Source of the DNA: Haemophilus haemolyticus M19501
GTDB taxonomy: Bacteria > Pseudomonadota > Gammaproteobacteria > Enterobacterales > Pasteurellaceae
Direction of reading: 5' to 3'
DNA length: 64,000 nt
Assembly: GCF_000222025.1 (NCBI RefSeq)
Contig: NZ_AFQO01000016.1
Span: forward strand, 1-64,000
In this document: piece after piece, positions 61,871-64,000 of the stretch
How the letters are laid out: every line of letters begins with the position of its first letter
How positions within the stretch are numbered: the first letter of the stretch is position 1
The notes under the pieces: model-generated
The model's input: the letters and a program-made list of their open reading frames with translations, nothing else
Told to the model about the DNA's origin: nothing
The model's database searches: none
Translations under genes and position numbers: made by a program

Positions 61871-62518
61871 ATGAATCAGTCAATTTTATCTCCATTCGGC
61901 AATACCGCTGAAGAACGCGTACTTAATGCAATTAATGCCTTCAAAAATGGAAATGGCGTATTAGTTTTAGATGATGAAGATCGTGAAAATGAAGGTGATT
62001 TAATTTTCCCAGCAGAAACAATCACGCCAGAACAAATGGCAAAATTAATTCGTTATGGCAGTGGCATTGTTTGTTTATGCATTACTGATGAACGTTGCCA
62101 ACAACTCGATTTACCGCCAATGGTAGAACACAATAATAGCGTAAACAAAACGGCTTTTACCGTAACGATTGAAGCTGCGAAAGGTGTTTCTACAGGCGTA
62201 TCTGCTGCAGACCGAGTCACAACCATTCAAACGGCGATTGCTGATAATGCAGTTCCAACAGATTTACATCGTCCTGGCCATGTCTTCCCACTTCGTGCCG
62301 CAAATGGTGGCGTACTTACTCGCCGCGGACACACTGAAGCGTCCATTGATTTAGCACGTCTAGCTGGATTTAAAGAAGCAGGTGTTATTTGTGAAATTAC
62401 TAACGACGATGGCACAATGGCTCGCGCCCCTGAAATTGTAGAATTTGCGAAAAAATTTGGTTATTCGGTGCTTACTATTGAAGATTTAGTCGAATATCGT
62501 TTAGCACATAATATTTAA
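61871..62518 (+). CDS. ribB: 3,4-dihydroxy-2-butanone-4-phosphate synthase RibB
   Basis: RibB makes the four-carbon precursor of riboflavin from ribulose-5-phosphate. The 215-residue protein has the acidic metal site [10 protein letters not shown] (about 36-45), the YGSGIVCLC segment, [11 protein letters not shown] and the [11 protein letters not shown] and [11 protein letters not shown] motifs. E. coli RibB is 217 residues. AGGAAATTACT precedes the ATG. It is controlled by the FMN riboswitch ahead of it. GTP cyclohydrolase II is not fused. Confidence 0.97.
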   Translation: MNQSILSPFGNTAEERVLNAINAFKNGNGVLVLDDEDRENEGDLIFPAETITPEQMAKLIRYGSGIVCLCITDERCQQLDLPPMVEHNNSVNKTAFTVTIEAAKGVSTGVSAADRVTTIQTAIADNAVPTDLHRPGHVFPLRAANGGVLTRRGHTEASIDLARLAGFKEAGVICEITNDDGTMARAPEIVEFAKKFGYSVLTIEDLVEYRLAHNI

Positions 62519-62523
62519 AATAC

Positions 62524-62565
62524 AAAAGTGCGGTGAAAATTTCTATGATTTTTTACCGCGCTTTT
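62524..62565 (+). terminator. Uptake-signal hairpin after ribB
   Basis: AAAAGTGCGGT pairs with ACCGCGCTTTT (one mismatch) across a 20-nt loop, followed by Ts. It is an imperfect inverted uptake-signal pair. Confidence 0.7.
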
Positions 62566-62608
62566 TATATTATACTGTTCCACTTTTTTATTTATTTGGG
62601 TTACTTTT

Positions 62609-63419
62609 ATGCACAGCACAGCACAGCACAGCACAGCACAGCACAGCACAGCACAGCACAGCACAGCACAATTATGTTATTAGTTTAACGACTGAACAAA
62701 AACGCCGAAAACATATTACAGAGGAATTCGGTAAGCAAAATATTCCTTTCGCATTTTTTGATGCTATTACGCCCGAAATTATTGAAGAAACTGCTAAAAA
62801 ATTCAATATTACATTAGATCGTTCTCCTAAAGCCAAGTTATCGGATGGAGAAATTGGTTGCGCATTAAGCCATATTGTTTTATGGGATTTAGCATTAGAA
62901 AATAATTTAAACTATATCAATATCTTTGAAGATGATATTCATCTGGGAGAAAATGCTAAAGAATTATTAGAAATTGATTATATTTCTGATGATATTCATG
63001 TCTTAAAATTAGAAGCAAATGGCAAAATGTTCTTTAAACAGCCACAATCTGTAAAATGCGATAGAAATATTTATCCTATCACAGTGAAACAATCAGGATG
63101 TGCGGGATATACTGTTACAGCGAAAGGGGCTAAATATTTACTTGAATTAGTAAAAAATAAACCACTTGACGTGGCGGTTGATTCTCTTGTTTTCGAGGAT
63201 TTTTTACATTTTAAAGATTATAAAATAGTACAACTTTCTCCTGGTATTTGCGTTCAAGATTTTGTGTTACATTCAGATAATCCTTTTGAAAGCAGTTTAC
63301 AAGAAGGACGAGATAGAGTACACGGAAATCAACGCAAGTTTTCTATTTTAGAAAAAATAAAAAATGAATTTGGACGAGTAAAAATAAAAATATTTGGAAA
63401 ACAAGTTCCATTTAAATAA
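62609..63419 (+). CDS. lpsA: LOS glycosyltransferase LpsA (GT25), pentanucleotide phase-variable, OFF here
   Basis: The ATG at 62609 runs into (GCACA)12 and ends at TAG (62681). The GT25 frame (YVISLTTEQKRR from 62673 to 63419) is one base out of register, so the gene is OFF; 13 or 10 units would restore it. The enzyme, about 249 residues, has SDGEIGCALSHIVLWDLALE, the metal-binding FEDDIHLG, and SGCAGYTVTAKGAKYLL. The position between ribB and trmL matches lpsA, which adds a hexose to the third heptose of LOS. A 131-residue internal start at 63027 would lack the donor site. Confidence 0.9.
62611..62670 (+). repeat. (GCACA)12 pentanucleotide tract
   Basis: Twelve perfect GCACA units begin at the third base of the lpsA start codon (ATG/CACAG overlap). 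Changes of 5 bp shift the frame each time, so one of three lengths is ON. Confidence 0.97.
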
Positions 63420-63420
63420 T

Positions 63421-63465
63421 AAAAGTGCGGTTAAAAATCTTATTAAATTTTAACCGCACTTTTTT
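63421..63465. terminator. Paired uptake-signal terminator between lpsA and trmL
   Basis: Two complete inverted uptake signals (63423 and 63452) form a long A/T-rich stem ending in Ts between convergent genes. Confidence 0.9.
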
Positions 63466-63467
63466 GT

Positions 63468-63950
63468 TTATTTTACTTCTGGTAAATTTACTGCACCTTC
63501 GTAGCCTAATTGTCGCCACGCTTCATAAACCGTTACTGCAACCGAATTAGACAAGTTCATACTGCGGCTATTGGCTGTCATTGGAATGCGGATTTTTTGT
63601 TCCATCGGCATTTCATTTAAAATTAACATCGGAATGCCACGAGTTTCTGGGCCAAACATTAAATAATCCCCAAGTTCAAATTTTACTTGGCTATGTGCTG
63701 GACTGCCTTTTGTTGTGAGTGCCAAGAGACGTTTGGGTTTCTCGCTTTCTAAAAAGGCTTCAAAAGTCTTGTGGCGTTTGATTTCCGCAAATTCGTGATA
63801 ATCCAAACCTGAGCGGCGTAAGCGTTTATCATCCCAAGTGAAACCAAGTGGTTCAATTAAGTGCAAGCGAAATCCTGTATTGGCACAAAGGCGGATAATG
63901 TTACCGGTATTTTGTGGGATTTCTGGTTCATATAAAACAATATCTAACAT
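63468..63950 (-). CDS. trmL: tRNA (cytidine/uridine-34 2'-O)-methyltransferase TrmL
   Basis: TrmL methylates the wobble ribose of leucine tRNAs. The 160-residue SPOUT enzyme shows the trefoil-knot motifs [18 protein letters not shown] (residues 9-26), FGPETRGIP (about 104-112) and [22 protein letters not shown] (about 128-149). Length matches the family (157-160). AGAGAG lies 6-10 bp ahead of the ATG at 63950. It is convergent with lpsA and directly behind rsmD on the minus strand. Confidence 0.95.
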   Translation of the reverse strand: MLDIVLYEPEIPQNTGNIIRLCANTGFRLHLIEPLGFTWDDKRLRRSGLDYHEFAEIKRHKTFEAFLESEKPKRLLALTTKGSPAHSQVKFELGDYLMFGPETRGIPMLILNEMPMEQKIRIPMTANSRSMNLSNSVAVTVYEAWRQLGYEGAVNLPEVK

Positions 63951-63960
63951 AATTTTCTCT

Positions 63961-64000
63961 CTAATTCTGATATAAACGATAACTCACCATTCCTGTCGTT
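63961..64000 (-). CDS. rsmD: RsmD 16S rRNA methyltransferase, last codons only
   Basis: Reading in from the right edge on the minus strand, the frame [12 protein letters not shown] ends at TAG (63963-63961). This matches the tail of RsmD (G-V-YRLYQ in E. coli). Only 12 codons are in the window, so the call rests on that short motif and the known neighbourhood. Confidence 0.55.
   Translation of the reverse strand, partial: TTGMVSYRLYQN

Noticed and set aside
63027-63419. Stand-alone 130-residue protein in place of lpsA
   Set aside because: The frame extends upstream to 62673 with conserved GT25 motifs; the internal ATG only reflects that the true start is out of frame.

Overview
The window is chromosomal DNA from a Pasteurellaceae bacterium, almost certainly the Haemophilus influenzae / H. 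haemolyticus group. The DNA is AT-rich and carries about 53 exact copies (counted by eye) of the Haemophilus uptake signal AAGTGCGGT or its complement. Gene neighbourhoods (dnaE-ilv, YicC-YgfZ-serA-rpiA-hemW-lon, mltG-tmk/holB-tatD, fruBKA, nadR/ribB/lpsA/trmL) and simple-sequence contingency loci also fit this group. The protein sequences alone do not separate H. influenzae from H. haemolyticus. The qNor/cytochrome c peroxidase pair and the ACAA-repeat trimeric adhesin are accessory.

Layout. 1-3.6 kb: the end of a PRD-like regulator, YqaB/YqaA, two tandem homologous small-RNA candidates on the minus strand, then luxS and purT. 3.7-16.1 kb: a phosphohexomutase, dnaE, and the minus-strand branched-chain amino acid operon ilvG-ilvM-[AlbA_2/schlafen-type gene]-ilvD-ilvA. 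16.4-23.5 kb: an NSS sodium:amino-acid symporter with its tiny partner subunit, an IS3-like terminal scar, divergent norB (quinol NO reductase) and di-haem cytochrome c peroxidase around an FNR box, and rmuC. 23.7-31.8 kb: a YadA-like trimeric autotransporter switched OFF by an (ACAA)18 tract, then a nucleoside hydrolase-NupC-rbsK-rbsR module headed by a perfect RbsR-type operator.

31.9-46.7 kb: mostly housekeeping genes, with a BrnTA toxin-antitoxin pair, a TyrP-type transporter with two TyrR boxes, and lon with a sigma-32-like promoter. 46.7-52.2 kb: the conserved mltG-tmk-holB-tatD cluster is split by lav, a classical autotransporter switched ON with (GCAA)18. tmk has a frameshift in a G9 run. 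Between tmk and lav lie 270-bp tandem duplicates of the lav 3' end carrying two half-deleted MITE-like hairpins. 52.2-59.7 kb: membrane proteins, a VbhA/Fic toxin-antitoxin pair, a lipoprotein and fruBKA. 59.7-64 kb: a phosphoesterase and nadR divergent from an FMN riboswitch and ribB, then lpsA (GT25 glycosyltransferase) switched OFF by a (GCACA)12 pentanucleotide tract, trmL, and the last codons of rsmD.

Taken together, this is a core chromosome decorated with surface-structure phase variation (three SSR loci in distinct states), small toxin-antitoxin modules, and metabolic swaps (nucleoside scavenging, NO and peroxide defence) suited to a host-restricted mucosal bacterium.
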